From contig NZ_BJED01000001.1 in assembly GCF_005405485.1 (NCBI RefSeq), positions 493,959-557,958 of the forward strand: a stretch of 64,000 bases of DNA. The letters are read 5' to 3'. The DNA is from Enterococcus hulanensis (lineage in GTDB: Bacteria; Bacillota; Bacilli; Lactobacillales; Enterococcaceae). The notes beneath the pieces are model-generated. The model saw only the letters and a list, made by a program, of their open reading frames with translations. It was not told where the DNA came from and did no database searches. Positions 49,287-56,890 of the stretch are shown in pieces (position 1 is the stretch's first letter; the number at the start of each line of letters is the position of its first letter). A program made the translations under genes and the position numbers.

Positions 49287-49771
49287 CGGATTCTCACGCT
49301 TTCGGTTTGGATCAGCTCTGCCGAACCTTCGGGCATTTCAACGCCGTTTTTAAGTTCGGTTTTCAACTGCGTTTTATCTAATTTTGAAGGTTGCGGAATA
49401 AAATACTCCTCGGGAATTTTCCTCTCATCAATCACTCGCACTGATGGTGCATTCTTTTGGATTGCAACAGTCAGTAGTTCCCCTTGAACTTTGCGCGTGC
49501 CAACTCGCTCCATCTGTTCTTGTAGATAGACCTTCATCGACTTAGCATTGTTCTTCATTGTGGTTTTGCGTTTAGTGAGCCGTTTGATTTCTTCGTCAAT
49601 CATGTTCGCCTGTCCTTCGATTTCCTTAACAGCTTTTGCGACGTTTTCAGCTTTTACATCGAAAGCATCTTTTATCGAATCCAACGTGTCCCGCAAGGTT
49701 CCATCGTCTAACTGATCCGCCATATCAACGACATGGTTGTAATTGTCTGCTAATTTGTATAAGACTGCCAT
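49283..49771 (-). CDS. Gp157 family protein
   Basis: This 162-residue protein matches the Siphovirus Gp157 family: a long coiled coil (about 35-95, ENVAKAVKEIEGQANMIDEE) followed by a conserved C-terminal strand region (VRVIDERKIPEEYFIP). It is a usual neighbour of the Sak4/DUF669 pair. Family members have been linked to phage resistance in streptococci when expressed from the host, but the molecular role is unclear. AAGGAGG precedes the ATG. Confidence 0.85.
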   Translation of the reverse strand: MAVLYKLADNYNHVVDMADQLDDGTLRDTLDSIKDAFDVKAENVAKAVKEIEGQANMIDEEIKRLTKRKTTMKNNAKSMKVYLQEQMERVGTRKVQGELLTVAIQKNAPSVRVIDERKIPEEYFIPQPSKLDKTQLKTELKNGVEMPEGSAELIQTESVRIR

Positions 49772-49784
49772 TTCTCATTCCTCC

Positions 49785-50141
49785 TTATAAATTATCTAGT
49801 ATCCGCATAATCGAATTACCTAACTTTAAATGCTTGTCGATGTCGTCTGTTAGGTCAAAATCATTCATGTAGCGGTCTAAAAGTTTTGTGTAAACGTCTC
49901 TTTTTAATTCGATTTTTTCGGCTGTTGCAGTGTTAATCGTTCTACCTTTATATTCGCCTAGTGCTTTGATTGTTCGTTTTGATCCAGAACCATCGACTTC
50001 TATAAATCCACCCGTTTTTAGTTGGCTGATGTACGATTTGATTGAGTTGTCGTTGATGTCTAAGGCAGAAGTAATCTCTTCATTTGTAGCATTTGGATTA
50101 TCTCTAATGAAATCCGCTACTCGTTTTTTATTGGTTTGCAT
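49785..50141 (-). CDS. Winged-helix DNA-binding phage protein
   Basis: This 118-residue protein has an N-terminal winged helix (VADFIRDNPNATNEEITSAL, then DNSIKSYISQLKTGGFIEVD). A helical C-terminus of unknown role follows (LDRYMNDFDLTDDIDKHLKL). It probably binds DNA in early regulation or replication. AAGGAG precedes the ATG. No specific family name is certain. Confidence 0.68.
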   Translation of the reverse strand: MQTNKKRVADFIRDNPNATNEEITSALDINDNSIKSYISQLKTGGFIEVDGSGSKRTIKALGEYKGRTINTATAEKIELKRDVYTKLLDRYMNDFDLTDDIDKHLKLGNSIMRILDNL

Positions 50142-50171
50142 GGTATAATCTCCTTATATAACTCATTTTGC

Positions 50172-50669
50172 TTAGCTTACTTCGTTGGCGGACGAGGTAG
50201 GCTCTTGTTTTTGCTTTTGTTTAAAAAGATATTGTTCAAAAAGCCTGACTGAGTCTTCGCTAACTTCGCGGCAATTTGATAGGCTTCTAAGTAGAACCTC
50301 TATCAGACTAGCTATTTTTATGTGTTCCCCATTGTCTGTTTTTAACGTCTCAATGTGCTCAAGGGCATAATCAAGACTGTGTTCGATTTGTTCCATTTCA
50401 ATGACACGATCATTCATATTTGTCTTAAATCTATCTGCTTCTTCCTGAATTTCATTTAGCACGGTGCTATTATTCTCCGATCGGCGGCCACAATTGAATC
50501 CAATTAAAAACATACTGTGCATAATACTCCATCGCTCTTTCGGATATTTCTTGATTAAATAATTTGCTAAATCAAGTACATCATTTGAGTAAGGCTCCTC
50601 TCCGATTAGTCGTTCATCCTCTTCGTATCCCAGACCATAAGTTAGATATGGAGTTTCATTGTTACTCAT
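50172..50669 (-). CDS. Hypothetical early phage protein, 165 residues
   Basis: This acidic helical protein has a likely coiled coil (about 70-110, NEIQEEADRFKTNMNDRVIE) and a Lys/Gln-rich end. I do not recognise it. Its ATG overlaps the stop of a 21-residue leader peptide (ATGA), so translation is probably coupled to that peptide. It lies in the early operon. Confidence 0.6.
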   Translation of the reverse strand: MSNNETPYLTYGLGYEEDERLIGEEPYSNDVLDLANYLIKKYPKERWSIMHSMFLIGFNCGRRSENNSTVLNEIQEEADRFKTNMNDRVIEMEQIEHSLDYALEHIETLKTDNGEHIKIASLIEVLLRSLSNCREVSEDSVRLFEQYLFKQKQKQEPTSSANEVS

Positions 50670-50731
50670 TTTTCATACCTCCTCTCATTAACTATGCGTT
50701 CTATTCCTTCTAACTCAGAATTCTCAAACAT
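50666..50731 (-). CDS. Leader peptide, 21 residues, coupled to the next gene
   Basis: GGGAGGG stands seven bases before ATG, and the peptide reads MFENSELEGIERIVNERRYEK. Its TGA overlaps the downstream ATG by four bases, and its last codons contain the GAGAGGAGG ribosome site of the next gene. That layout points to translational coupling. Confidence 0.55.
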   Translation of the reverse strand: MFENSELEGIERIVNERRYEK

Positions 50732-50800
50732 GTTTACCCTCCCTTTTTATATAACGAACAATAACGTATAAAACCGGTCAAAACAATTAAAATAATCGTT

Positions 50801-50920
50801 TTAAATAACAATATAAAAATTATTAATTCCGCTAACGTAGGGAATCACGTAACTTTTAAAATATTGGTGTTTATATCCGCATGTCCGGGAAATATCAATA
50901 CCTCTTTGATTTCCATACAA
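50801..50920 (-). CDS. Possible small protein, 39 residues
   Basis: A TTG start lies eight bases after GAGGAG, and the peptide is rich in Tyr, Ile and Gly (GIDISRTCGYKHQYFKSYVI, then PYVSGINNFYIVI). It fills the gap between the leader peptide and the membrane protein. A competing 23-residue frame starts at the neighbouring ATG. I call this one because of the better spacing. Confidence 0.4.
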   Translation of the reverse strand: MYGNQRGIDISRTCGYKHQYFKSYVIPYVSGINNFYIVI

Positions 50921-50991
50921 ATTAATGTCTCCTCTAACCGCGACTATCAAGTAGCTTTCAAATTAATTATTAAGAATTCATTAAGAGACAT

Positions 50992-51153
50992 CTAGCTATT
51001 TTTTTGCCGTTGATCGTATTCCCAGTCATCGTATTTAAAGAAGAGCAACAAACCGATACCGACGAATAGACTAATCTTCAACAATAGAGGCAGCACAGTT
51101 GCCACGCCACCGAATAAGATCGATGCTAAGACTAGATTGACCTTCTTATTCAT
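50992..51153 (-). CDS. Small two-helix membrane protein, 53 residues
   Basis: The protein has two hydrophobic helices (NLVLASILFGGVATVLPLLL and ISLFVGIGLLLFF) and a charged end (YDDWEYDQRQKNS). It overlaps the end of the preceding gene by eight bases. It could be an early membrane protein, for example in exclusion, but nothing specific shows this. Confidence 0.55.
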   Translation of the reverse strand: MNKKVNLVLASILFGGVATVLPLLLKISLFVGIGLLLFFKYDDWEYDQRQKNS

Positions 51154-51748
51154 CTGTTTGTTCCTCCATCTTTACTAAAATTTGTCTGTAACCTTCAACT
51201 AACGATTCTCTAGCCTCAAGTTCACCTTCTTCATATCGTCGTATGATGTCCGATATAACACTTTTTGGAATAGTGATTTCACCGTCAATAATTGGAAACA
51301 TTGAATCATCATAAGGTGTATAAAACGGATGATAGGAACCTTTCAGTTGGGCTATACTTTTATGCGGATCGTCGTAGTCTCTAAATTTGAAATAGACTTC
51401 AATCTGAATTAGTGTGTCTTCACCTACTTTTTCCCGATCAAGGATCACTTGAATATCTTCAATGATCTTTTGTGATACATACCAGATGCCATCTTGTTGA
51501 GTGAACTCCTTTGCTGGATAGTGCTTGAAAACTGGATATTCCTTTTTAAATTCTTTCAACGTTTTATGTTCTAGATTGAATTCTGAAAATATCCCTTGAT
51601 CCATAGCCGTTTTTGTTGGATTACCTGTTTCAGTAAGCATCCCGTCTCTTACCATCATTCTGTATACTTCATCTTTTGATACATCGATGTACTGGCTGAC
51701 AGCGAACCGATACGCCTGTTCCACTAATGGTGGATAAATGACTCTCAT
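51146..51748 (-). CDS. Hypothetical early phage protein, 200 residues
   Basis: The protein has an N-terminal helical part with a short motif seen near antirepressor genes (DEVYRMMVRDGMLTETGNPT, then KTAMDQGIFSE) and a beta-rich second half (LIQIEVYFKFRDYDDP). The first part may be a DNA-binding domain of the type that ends phage antirepressors. This is a weak inference. It follows the Rha gene by 13 bases. Confidence 0.55.
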   Translation of the reverse strand: MRVIYPPLVEQAYRFAVSQYIDVSKDEVYRMMVRDGMLTETGNPTKTAMDQGIFSEFNLEHKTLKEFKKEYPVFKHYPAKEFTQQDGIWYVSQKIIEDIQVILDREKVGEDTLIQIEVYFKFRDYDDPHKSIAQLKGSYHPFYTPYDDSMFPIIDGEITIPKSVISDIIRRYEEGELEARESLVEGYRQILVKMEEQTDE

Positions 51749-51761
51749 TGAAAAACCTCCT

Positions 51762-52505
51762 CTATTCGTCTTTCCAAACGCCGTACTTGATCGCGAATTC
51801 TTTGACTACCGCCAAATAGATTTCAAGTAAACGTTTGTTTTCGCCAATTACGTCTAATTTGTTAGTTTTATTAATCTTGGTTTGTGATGCACCTGATCTA
51901 GACATACGATTACGTTTATTTTCTAGCCTGATGGATAAGTTGGAATTTGCACGTCGATCGAGTTCTTGATAAATTTCTGAATGAATTTCTTGGTACGCAC
52001 CGAATCCGCCCTGGGTCTTTGCCATTTGTCTAATCAGGTATTGCGATTCTTTTCGCCAATCGGTTGTATTGAGTGCAACGATCTCAGTGATACTATCAAC
52101 TTTTGTTTCAATACGTTTTGTTTCCAACTCTTGTTTCGCTAATGATGTAACTACGCTATTCATAAATTGAAGTTCTGGGCTTAAATTGGATGTATCTAGT
52201 TGCTGTTTGATGTGATTCTCCATTTGGTTGAATCGTTCGATATAAGCAACCGCGAATTGTGTTCCTTTGGCTCCAGTCATTCGTGTACTATACAGCTCGC
52301 AACCTTTTTTAGTGCATTCAAAGCAGGGCCTTTCTTGATTGTTCGCATCTTTATAAGTTGATTCAATGAAATAACTGCCCACGCCAATTTTGGCTTCGGC
52401 TAGATGCTCGATAATACCCCTCATATCTCTAATGACTTTACTGTGATCTCTTCCTACCATCCCTGCTACTTCCACGCTATTAATTGTTTGTTCTAATTGA
52501 TTCAT
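51762..52505 (-). CDS. rha: Rha-family antirepressor with ORF6C domain
   Basis: This 247-residue protein has a pRha N-terminal domain (about 10-100; SVEVAGMVGRDHSKVIRDMR, CFECTKKGCELYSTRMTG) and an ORF6C C-terminal domain (about 140-247; WRKESQYLIRQMAKTQG, then YQEIHSEIYQELDRRA). Such proteins counter the repressor or regulate early phage genes. The ATG at 52503-52505 overlaps the DUF771 stop and has AAGGAGG. A longer frame upstream lies inside DUF771 and is not used. Confidence 0.87.
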   Translation of the reverse strand: MNQLEQTINSVEVAGMVGRDHSKVIRDMRGIIEHLAEAKIGVGSYFIESTYKDANNQERPCFECTKKGCELYSTRMTGAKGTQFAVAYIERFNQMENHIKQQLDTSNLSPELQFMNSVVTSLAKQELETKRIETKVDSITEIVALNTTDWRKESQYLIRQMAKTQGGFGAYQEIHSEIYQELDRRANSNLSIRLENKRNRMSRSGASQTKINKTNKLDVIGENKRLLEIYLAVVKEFAIKYGVWKDE

Positions 52506-52804
52506 GCTATTGCCTCCTTTAAAATTTCTTTCGGTGTTACTTTTTTTACTCTGTATTTGTTCACATCTTTCCATCGTAGAAACCAAATGAATGTATGAAC
52601 ATGGATGAAAGTTGTAGAATGACCAGGTCTGATAATCCCTTCTTTAAACTCGTCAATGTCTTCCATCTCCTTGCAGTATTCAACAAGTGTTGTCTTCGAC
52701 ATTCCGTGAAACATTTTTAAGATCAAACCCTGTCGATACCAATCGTCTGGTTTCACATTCTTTTCTGCAGATTCGATCAACTCTGCTAGCGTCGGCTTCC
52801 TCAA
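52502..52804 (-). CDS. DUF771 family phage protein
   Basis: This 100-residue protein matches DUF771, a small family in early regions of Gram-positive phages, often with an excisionase-like winged helix (DWYRQGLILKMFHGMSKTTL, then FIHVHTFIWFLRW). I prefer the TTG at 52804 because AGGAGG is eight bases before it; GTGs nine and six bases earlier are too close. It might serve as excisionase, since no other candidate is seen; that is inference. Confidence 0.75.
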   Translation of the reverse strand: MRKPTLAELIESAEKNVKPDDWYRQGLILKMFHGMSKTTLVEYCKEMEDIDEFKEGIIRPGHSTTFIHVHTFIWFLRWKDVNKYRVKKVTPKEILKEAIA

Positions 52805-52816
52805 TGTCACCACCTC

Positions 52817-53008
52817 CTATCTAATTTTGTAAAAGTCAATGATAGCCAAAAGTGTTTCGTGAGCTTTTTTACTTTGGTTCTTTCCAGAAAGATAATCGTT
52901 TAAATCTTGTCTGGGAAGATTGAAATATGTCGCTACACTGATTAATGAAATACCTTTCTTTTCAAAATAGTCACGAATCTTTTGTCGGCTTACCGCTGTA
53001 TCCGGCAT
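52817..53008 (-). CDS. Cro-like XRE regulator
   Basis: This 63-residue protein has a single helix-turn-helix (QKIRDYFEKKGISLISVATY, then FNLPRQDLNDYLSGKN). It is the first gene leftward of the immunity region and so the Cro counterpart of the repressor. AAAGGAG precedes the ATG at 53006-53008. Confidence 0.8.
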   Translation of the reverse strand: MPDTAVSRQKIRDYFEKKGISLISVATYFNLPRQDLNDYLSGKNQSKKAHETLLAIIDFYKIR

Positions 53009-53017
53009 ACTATCCAC

Positions 53018-53300
53018 TCCTTTCTAAATTGTTTTGTAAGTCAGTTCGACAAAAGTATAATTTTTTATTGACATTCCGGTTAAAGTTTTATACTATTTAG
53101 GTACAAAGAAATAAGCCCATAATATCCCCGTGTGTTGCATTCAGTCGGCAAACTAATGGTACTTATTGGGAAGTTGTATTTCATTTTTATTCTGTTGAAC
53201 TAACTTACAAGAGAAAGTATAGTATAAAACTTTATATTTGTAAATGTTTTTCGGTTAATATTTTATACTATAACGTTTCTCTACGAAAGGAGACAGACTC
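53018..53300. promoter_or_regulatory. Immunity control region with divergent promoters and operators
   Basis: The 8-mer TATACTAT occurs at 53089-53096 and 53264-53271 on the plus strand and inverted at 53219-53226, in longer TTTTATACTAT contexts. These are probable operators O1-O3. A minus-strand -10 (TATACT near 53056) should drive cro. Plus-strand TTGACA (53068) with TATACT (53089) has only a 15-base gap, while TATACT at 53264 is closer to the repressor gene. Confidence 0.6.
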
Positions 53301-53735
53301 ATGACCCTTTTTGAAAGGATTTCTGAGCTAGCAAAAAAACAACATATTGGATTAAAAGAATTAGCAGTTAAACTGGGTTTAAGCGAAAGCGCTATTTATC
53401 AATGGCGAAAAAGTAGTCCAAAGTCTGAGTCTCTTGAAAAAGTCGCTGACTATTTCCATACTACTACTGATTATCTATTAGGTCGCACGGACAACCCGAA
53501 TATTCCTACAACGCCGGAAGAAGATTTTGGTGATCTCCTGTGGGATGAGAACGCTCAGAATTTTGTTACTACTGATGCGGTCAAGGAGAGTGATACTCCT
53601 GAGTATTTTGCTATTCAGCGAAAATCAAAAAAGCTGAACCAAAAAGATCAGCAGCGCTTGTTGAAAATTATGGAAGCCACTTTTGATGATCTAGATAACG
53701 GTGACTTTGAAGAAGATGACGATGATGACCTCTAA
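53301..53735 (+). CDS. CI-like phage repressor without autocleavage domain
   Basis: This 144-residue protein has an XRE helix-turn-helix (KQHIGLKELAVKLGLSESAI, then YQWRKSSPKSESLEKVADYF) and a short acidic C-terminal part ending in a run of aspartates. There is no S24/LexA peptidase domain, so RecA-stimulated self-cleavage is not expected. The layout matches ImmR-type repressors, which are cut by an adjacent ImmA protease. It heads the rightward lysogeny operon; AAAGGAG precedes the ATG. Confidence 0.85.
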   Translation: MTLFERISELAKKQHIGLKELAVKLGLSESAIYQWRKSSPKSESLEKVADYFHTTTDYLLGRTDNPNIPTTPEEDFGDLLWDENAQNFVTTDAVKESDTPEYFAIQRKSKKLNQKDQQRLLKIMEATFDDLDNGDFEEDDDDDL

Positions 53736-54867
53736 ACCACAAAGTAAACCTGATTACGGGTTAGCACAACAAATTGCATATGAAACGGTACTATCTAGTA
53801 ATCAACAAAAATTACCTTTGTCAATTAAGAAACTAATTAAAAGCATACCTAATCTTCATATACAAAAATATTCTAGTTTTGCAAAAAAAAGAGGTCTGAC
53901 ACGTGAAGAAACATATGAAATAACGGATTCGGAAGAAGGATGCCTCTGGATGCGGAACGACGGACAATATATCATACTTTACAATGAATTAGTAGAAAAT
54001 TCAGGGCGAATTCGCTTCACCCTTGCACATGAACTAGGCCACTACCTTTTGAAGCACAATGAGAAAACAAAGAAAACTCTCTTGGCACGCTATTCATTAA
54101 CAAATGAGGAGTATGATATATTCGAAAAAGAAGCAAACTATTTCGCAAAACGATTATTAGCACCTATACCGTTAGTAGATCTTTATGTCGCGAGTTGGTC
54201 TAGAATCTATCCCGAATGTATTGAATTTGCCTTTGATACTTCTTTTACGGTTGCCAATTATATTATTAATGATCTACATCGAAGGCAAAGAAATGCAAAT
54301 ATTGTATGCGAGGGGCACCCACTCACCCATAATTTCATTGACTACATTAACATAGATAGTTCATCGCAAATTTGCATGAATTGCCATTCTCCGCAGCCAT
54401 CGACTCACAAATTTTGCGCCTTCTGTGGTAGTAACGAGATGATCAAATCCACGGCAAAAAGTTATACTAGCTATTTTCTAGAAAGGAGGAAAGTGATGAT
54501 TTATTCAAAAATAGAAACAAATGAACAAGGAACGCCTTTAGTGTGTCCTAGGTGTGAAGCGGAAAATTTGGATGATAACTTCAAATATTGTCCCTATTGT
54601 ACAACTTTTTTACACAATGTTTGTTTGGGTAAAGAGGAAGACAAATTTGTCAAGACAATTAACGGTGAGATTGAACTAACAGTCGCTGAAAGATATGATC
54701 AAAATGGCTGTTCAAATGGTAATTTGGATGGGGGATTTAGGTATTGTCCAGAATGTGGTTGTGAAACTTCTTACAATGAGCAAGGGTTACTAGATAATTG
54801 GAGAACAGAGAAAGATAGTAACTCAGATCCCTTTAAATCAGCTGAATTTACAGAACTTCCATTTTAG
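53722..54867 (+). CDS. ImmA/IrrE metallopeptidase with C-terminal zinc ribbons
   Basis: This protein of about 381 residues has an ImmA/IrrE domain (30-190) with HELGHYLLKH and the downstream EANYFAKRLLAP. Zinc ribbons follow: CMNC with CAFC near 220-235, CPRC with CPYC near 275-295, and CPEC with a later C. It probably degrades the upstream repressor on a signal, as ImmA does for ImmR. The start is ambiguous among clustered ATGs (53716, 53722, 53725) that overlap the repressor end. A perfect internal ribosome site (AAGGAGG at 54483-54489, ATG at 54496) could make a separate 124-residue zinc-ribbon protein. Confidence 0.85.
   Translation: MMTSKPQSKPDYGLAQQIAYETVLSSNQQKLPLSIKKLIKSIPNLHIQKYSSFAKKRGLTREETYEITDSEEGCLWMRNDGQYIILYNELVENSGRIRFTLAHELGHYLLKHNEKTKKTLLARYSLTNEEYDIFEKEANYFAKRLLAPIPLVDLYVASWSRIYPECIEFAFDTSFTVANYIINDLHRRQRNANIVCEGHPLTHNFIDYINIDSSSQICMNCHSPQPSTHKFCAFCGSNEMIKSTAKSYTSYFLERRKVMIYSKIETNEQGTPLVCPRCEAENLDDNFKYCPYCTTFLHNVCLGKEEDKFVKTINGEIELTVAERYDQNGCSNGNLDGGFRYCPECGCETSYNEQGLLDNWRTEKDSNSDPFKSAEFTELPF
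54496..54867 (+). CDS. Possible internal product: 123-residue zinc-ribbon protein
   Basis: In frame inside the ImmA gene, AAGGAGG lies six bases before GTGATG and the product would begin MIYSKIETNEQG. It carries the two later zinc ribbons (CPRC/CPYC and CPECGC) and an acidic tail. The internal site is stronger than that of the full gene. Either the gene makes two products, or two once separate genes have fused. Homologues of full length are known from memory, so the fusion is probably the normal form. Confidence 0.4.
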   Translation: MIYSKIETNEQGTPLVCPRCEAENLDDNFKYCPYCTTFLHNVCLGKEEDKFVKTINGEIELTVAERYDQNGCSNGNLDGGFRYCPECGCETSYNEQGLLDNWRTEKDSNSDPFKSAEFTELPF

Positions 54868-54877
54868 GAGGAATAAA

Positions 54878-55258
54878 ATGGCTTACTACGAATATGTTCC
54901 AGAAAACCCCTTAGATTTTACTCATCCATTCATGACAATTAGTCAAATGAAAAAAATGCTAACTCGTAACTATGAAAAACCTCGAGATTATTACCTATAT
55001 GGAGAATCTCCTGAAGAGCTAATTACAGATTTAGAAAAACAAATTGATGAAGTTTTCCCAAATGGAATTGATGAATCTGAGTTAAGAATGCCGGTTCTAG
55101 TATTTCCGATTCCGACCGGAGAAATGTGGGCGCCTGTAAAATATTGCTTTATAGTTAAACATGATGCAAATGGAATAACATATATCTACTCACCAATTAG
55201 AATTCCTTTTCTTGAAAATAATGGAGGATTTCTGCAGAAAAAAGACAATATCGTTTAA
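54878..55258 (+). CDS. Hypothetical lysogeny-operon protein, 126 residues
   Basis: The protein is soluble, acidic and mixed alpha/beta (ISQMKKMLTRNYEKPRDYYL, then LRMPVLVFPIPTGEMWAPV). AGGAGG lies before the ATG, and the gene follows the ImmA gene by ten bases, so it is expressed in the lysogen. Genes at this place between repressor and integrase are often for superinfection immunity or host benefit. I do not recognise a family. Confidence 0.65.
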   Translation: MAYYEYVPENPLDFTHPFMTISQMKKMLTRNYEKPRDYYLYGESPEELITDLEKQIDEVFPNGIDESELRMPVLVFPIPTGEMWAPVKYCFIVKHDANGITYIYSPIRIPFLENNGGFLQKKDNIV

Positions 55259-55262
55259 CACA

Positions 55263-55301
55263 AAAACACGATCCCTACCCCGCCAAGAGTTAGATCGTGT
55301 T
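55263..55301 (+). terminator. Hairpin ending the lysogeny operon
   Basis: AACACGATC and GATCGTGTT, perfect 9-bp arms around a 20-base loop just after the stop, are followed by an A/T-rich tail without a strong T-run. A second smaller hairpin (ACCTA/TAGGT, about 55313-55329) precedes the integrase. Confidence 0.55.
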
Positions 55302-55372
55302 CAAATAAATCACCTATAGGCATAGGTTTATTTTGTTGTGCCTATTATAGCAAATAATAGGAGGTATTTACA

Positions 55373-56515
55373 ATGTGGGTTGAACAAACCAAAGACGGTC
55401 GATTCAAATATATCGAACGCTACACTGATCCTTATACTGAGAAAACTCGAAAAAAATCAGTGACACTGAATAGCCAATCTAAACAAGCGTGGAATAAAGC
55501 GTTAAGTATCTTGAATGATAAAATTGAAAATGAGCTGGTCAAAAAGAAAATTGACAAAGTCCCCTTCCAAAAAGTTTATACTGAGTGGGAAAATAATTAT
55601 TTTAAATCGTTGCGACCTAACTCAAAGAACACATATACAGCTATTCGAAAAATTATTTTCAAGTCTATCAATGAAGACATATTAATTTCTAACATTGATA
55701 CAAGACTATTGCAGAATTTCTTTGCCTCTCTCGACTATTCTCGGACCTATATCGCGCATATAAAGTCAAACCTTAACTTAGTATTCAAGTATGCGATTAA
55801 ACTAGGCTACGCCGATAAAAACCCCGTAGAACACGTGGAGATTATTCCTAAAGCGAAAACGCTAGAAGATATTGAACGAATTGAAGACAAGTATCTTGAA
55901 AAAAGTGAAGTTAAATTGATCCTTGATCAACTATATAAAAGTCGCTTAACTTTTCGCGTCGGGCGACTAGCTGAATTTATGTATTTAACCGGGGTTCGTT
56001 TCGGCGAAGCTGTTGCCCTTCAAGAAGAAAATTTCGACTTAGAAAATAATGTCGTTCATATTAGAGGAACTATTGACTATAGCAAGGGTTACAAACAAAA
56101 AGCGATCGGACCTACCAAGACTCAGAAATCAAATAGAGATGTCCAATTGACTCAACGGACTGTTGATCTAGTAAAACGTACTTTTGAGGAAAATAAACTA
56201 GATTTGCTATCCGAATCTGGATTTAGTAACGACGGCTTCGTTTTTGTGACTCGATCAGGTACGCCAATGCAAAATAGTTCATTCAATCGATCATTTTCCG
56301 CTGCGGGTAAAAAAAGTGGAATTCACAAACGATTAACTTCTCACATTCTTAGACATACCCATGTATCATTACTCGCCGAACAGAACACGCCTTTGAAAGC
56401 AATTATGGATCGAGTAGGACATGAAGATGCAGACGTCACAAATAAAATCTATACGCACATCACCGATAAAATGAAGACTGACTTAATCAGCCAACTAGAA
56501 GAGAATGGTTTATAA
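55373..56515 (+). CDS. int: Tyrosine integrase
   Basis: This 380-residue recombinase has an AP2-like arm-binding N-terminus (1-55), a core-binding SAM-like domain (60-160) and a catalytic domain (175-380). Catalytic residues are the Arg in TGVRFGEA (near 208), HILRHTH (near 323-329) and the tyrosine in NKIYTHIT (near 362). It ends 100 bases before attR and is oriented towards it, and should recombine the 20-bp core in hup. AGGAGG precedes the ATG. Confidence 0.93.
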   Translation: MWVEQTKDGRFKYIERYTDPYTEKTRKKSVTLNSQSKQAWNKALSILNDKIENELVKKKIDKVPFQKVYTEWENNYFKSLRPNSKNTYTAIRKIIFKSINEDILISNIDTRLLQNFFASLDYSRTYIAHIKSNLNLVFKYAIKLGYADKNPVEHVEIIPKAKTLEDIERIEDKYLEKSEVKLILDQLYKSRLTFRVGRLAEFMYLTGVRFGEAVALQEENFDLENNVVHIRGTIDYSKGYKQKAIGPTKTQKSNRDVQLTQRTVDLVKRTFEENKLDLLSESGFSNDGFVFVTRSGTPMQNSSFNRSFSAAGKKSGIHKRLTSHILRHTHVSLLAEQNTPLKAIMDRVGHEDADVTNKIYTHITDKMKTDLISQLEENGL

Positions 56516-56531
56516 TCATTCTTTTTCTTTT

Positions 56532-56548
56532 TGCCCCTTTCCTGCCCC
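56532..56548 (+). promoter_or_regulatory. Candidate integrase arm sites, right arm
   Basis: Two direct TGCCCC copies 11 bases apart (56532-56537, 56543-56548), same orientation and spacing as at 14170-14186, lie 67 bases inside attR. Confidence 0.55.
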
Positions 56549-56568
56549 TTTTGACCTTAGTATAAAAC

Positions 56569-56604
56569 AAAAACCTGCTAGAGCCTCACAGCCCCAACAG
56601 GTTT
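56569..56604 (-). terminator. Phage-supplied terminator for hup
   Basis: AACCTG/CAGGTT arms extend with G-U pairs to an 11-bp stem; on the minus strand T5 follows. It lies 11 bases beyond the hup stop, on the phage side of attR, and replaces the native terminator left at 14000-14030. Confidence 0.75.
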
Positions 56605-56614
56605 GATGTCGATA

Positions 56615-56634
56615 CTATTTTACAGCGTCTTTTA
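56615..56634. repeat. attR core in the hup 3' end
   Basis: This is identical to 14037-14056. It encodes the last five HU residues and the TAG stop, so integration leaves the HU protein unchanged. Confidence 0.92.
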
Positions 56635-56890
56635 ATTGCTTACCAGCTTTAAAAGCAGGTGATTTGCTAGCTGCGATGGTGATTTCTTCACCTGTTTGAG
56701 GGTTGCGGCCTTTACGGGCAGCACGTTCGCGTACTTCGAAGTTACCAAAGCCGATAACTTGCACTTTTTCGCCAGCTTTCAACGATGTTTGGATACCATC
56801 AAATAATGCATCTACCGCTGATGTTGCGTCTTTTTTTGTCAATCCAGTCTTTTCTGCTACTTGTTCAACTAAACTTTGTTTATTGATCAT
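56615..56890 (-). CDS. hup: DNA-binding protein HU
   Basis: This 91-residue protein is a standard [22 protein letters not shown] at the start, [20 protein letters not shown] (the DNA-contacting arm) and [12 protein letters not shown] at the end. It bends and compacts DNA as a dimer. Its 3' end is the prophage attachment site. Highly conserved 3' coding ends are popular integration targets. It is intact. Confidence 0.97.
   Translation of the reverse strand: MINKQSLVEQVAEKTGLTKKDATSAVDALFDGIQTSLKAGEKVQVIGFGNFEVRERAARKGRNPQTGEEITIAASKSPAFKAGKQLKDAVK

Larger units (their letters stand above)
14037..56634. mobile_element. Complete temperate siphophage prophage (~42.6 kb)
   Basis: The element is bounded by 20-bp direct repeats and contains integrase, a divergent repressor/Cro region, replication genes, terminase, portal, capsid, tail, baseplate, holin and endolysin in a normal order. 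The late genes are all intact, so it may be inducible. Head and tail genes resemble the Listeria/Enterococcus siphophage type (Minor_capsid_2 and _3, Gp15, XhlA). The left arm (14.2-19.5 kb) and the 41.3-43.5 kb island are accessory DNA. Confidence 0.95.
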
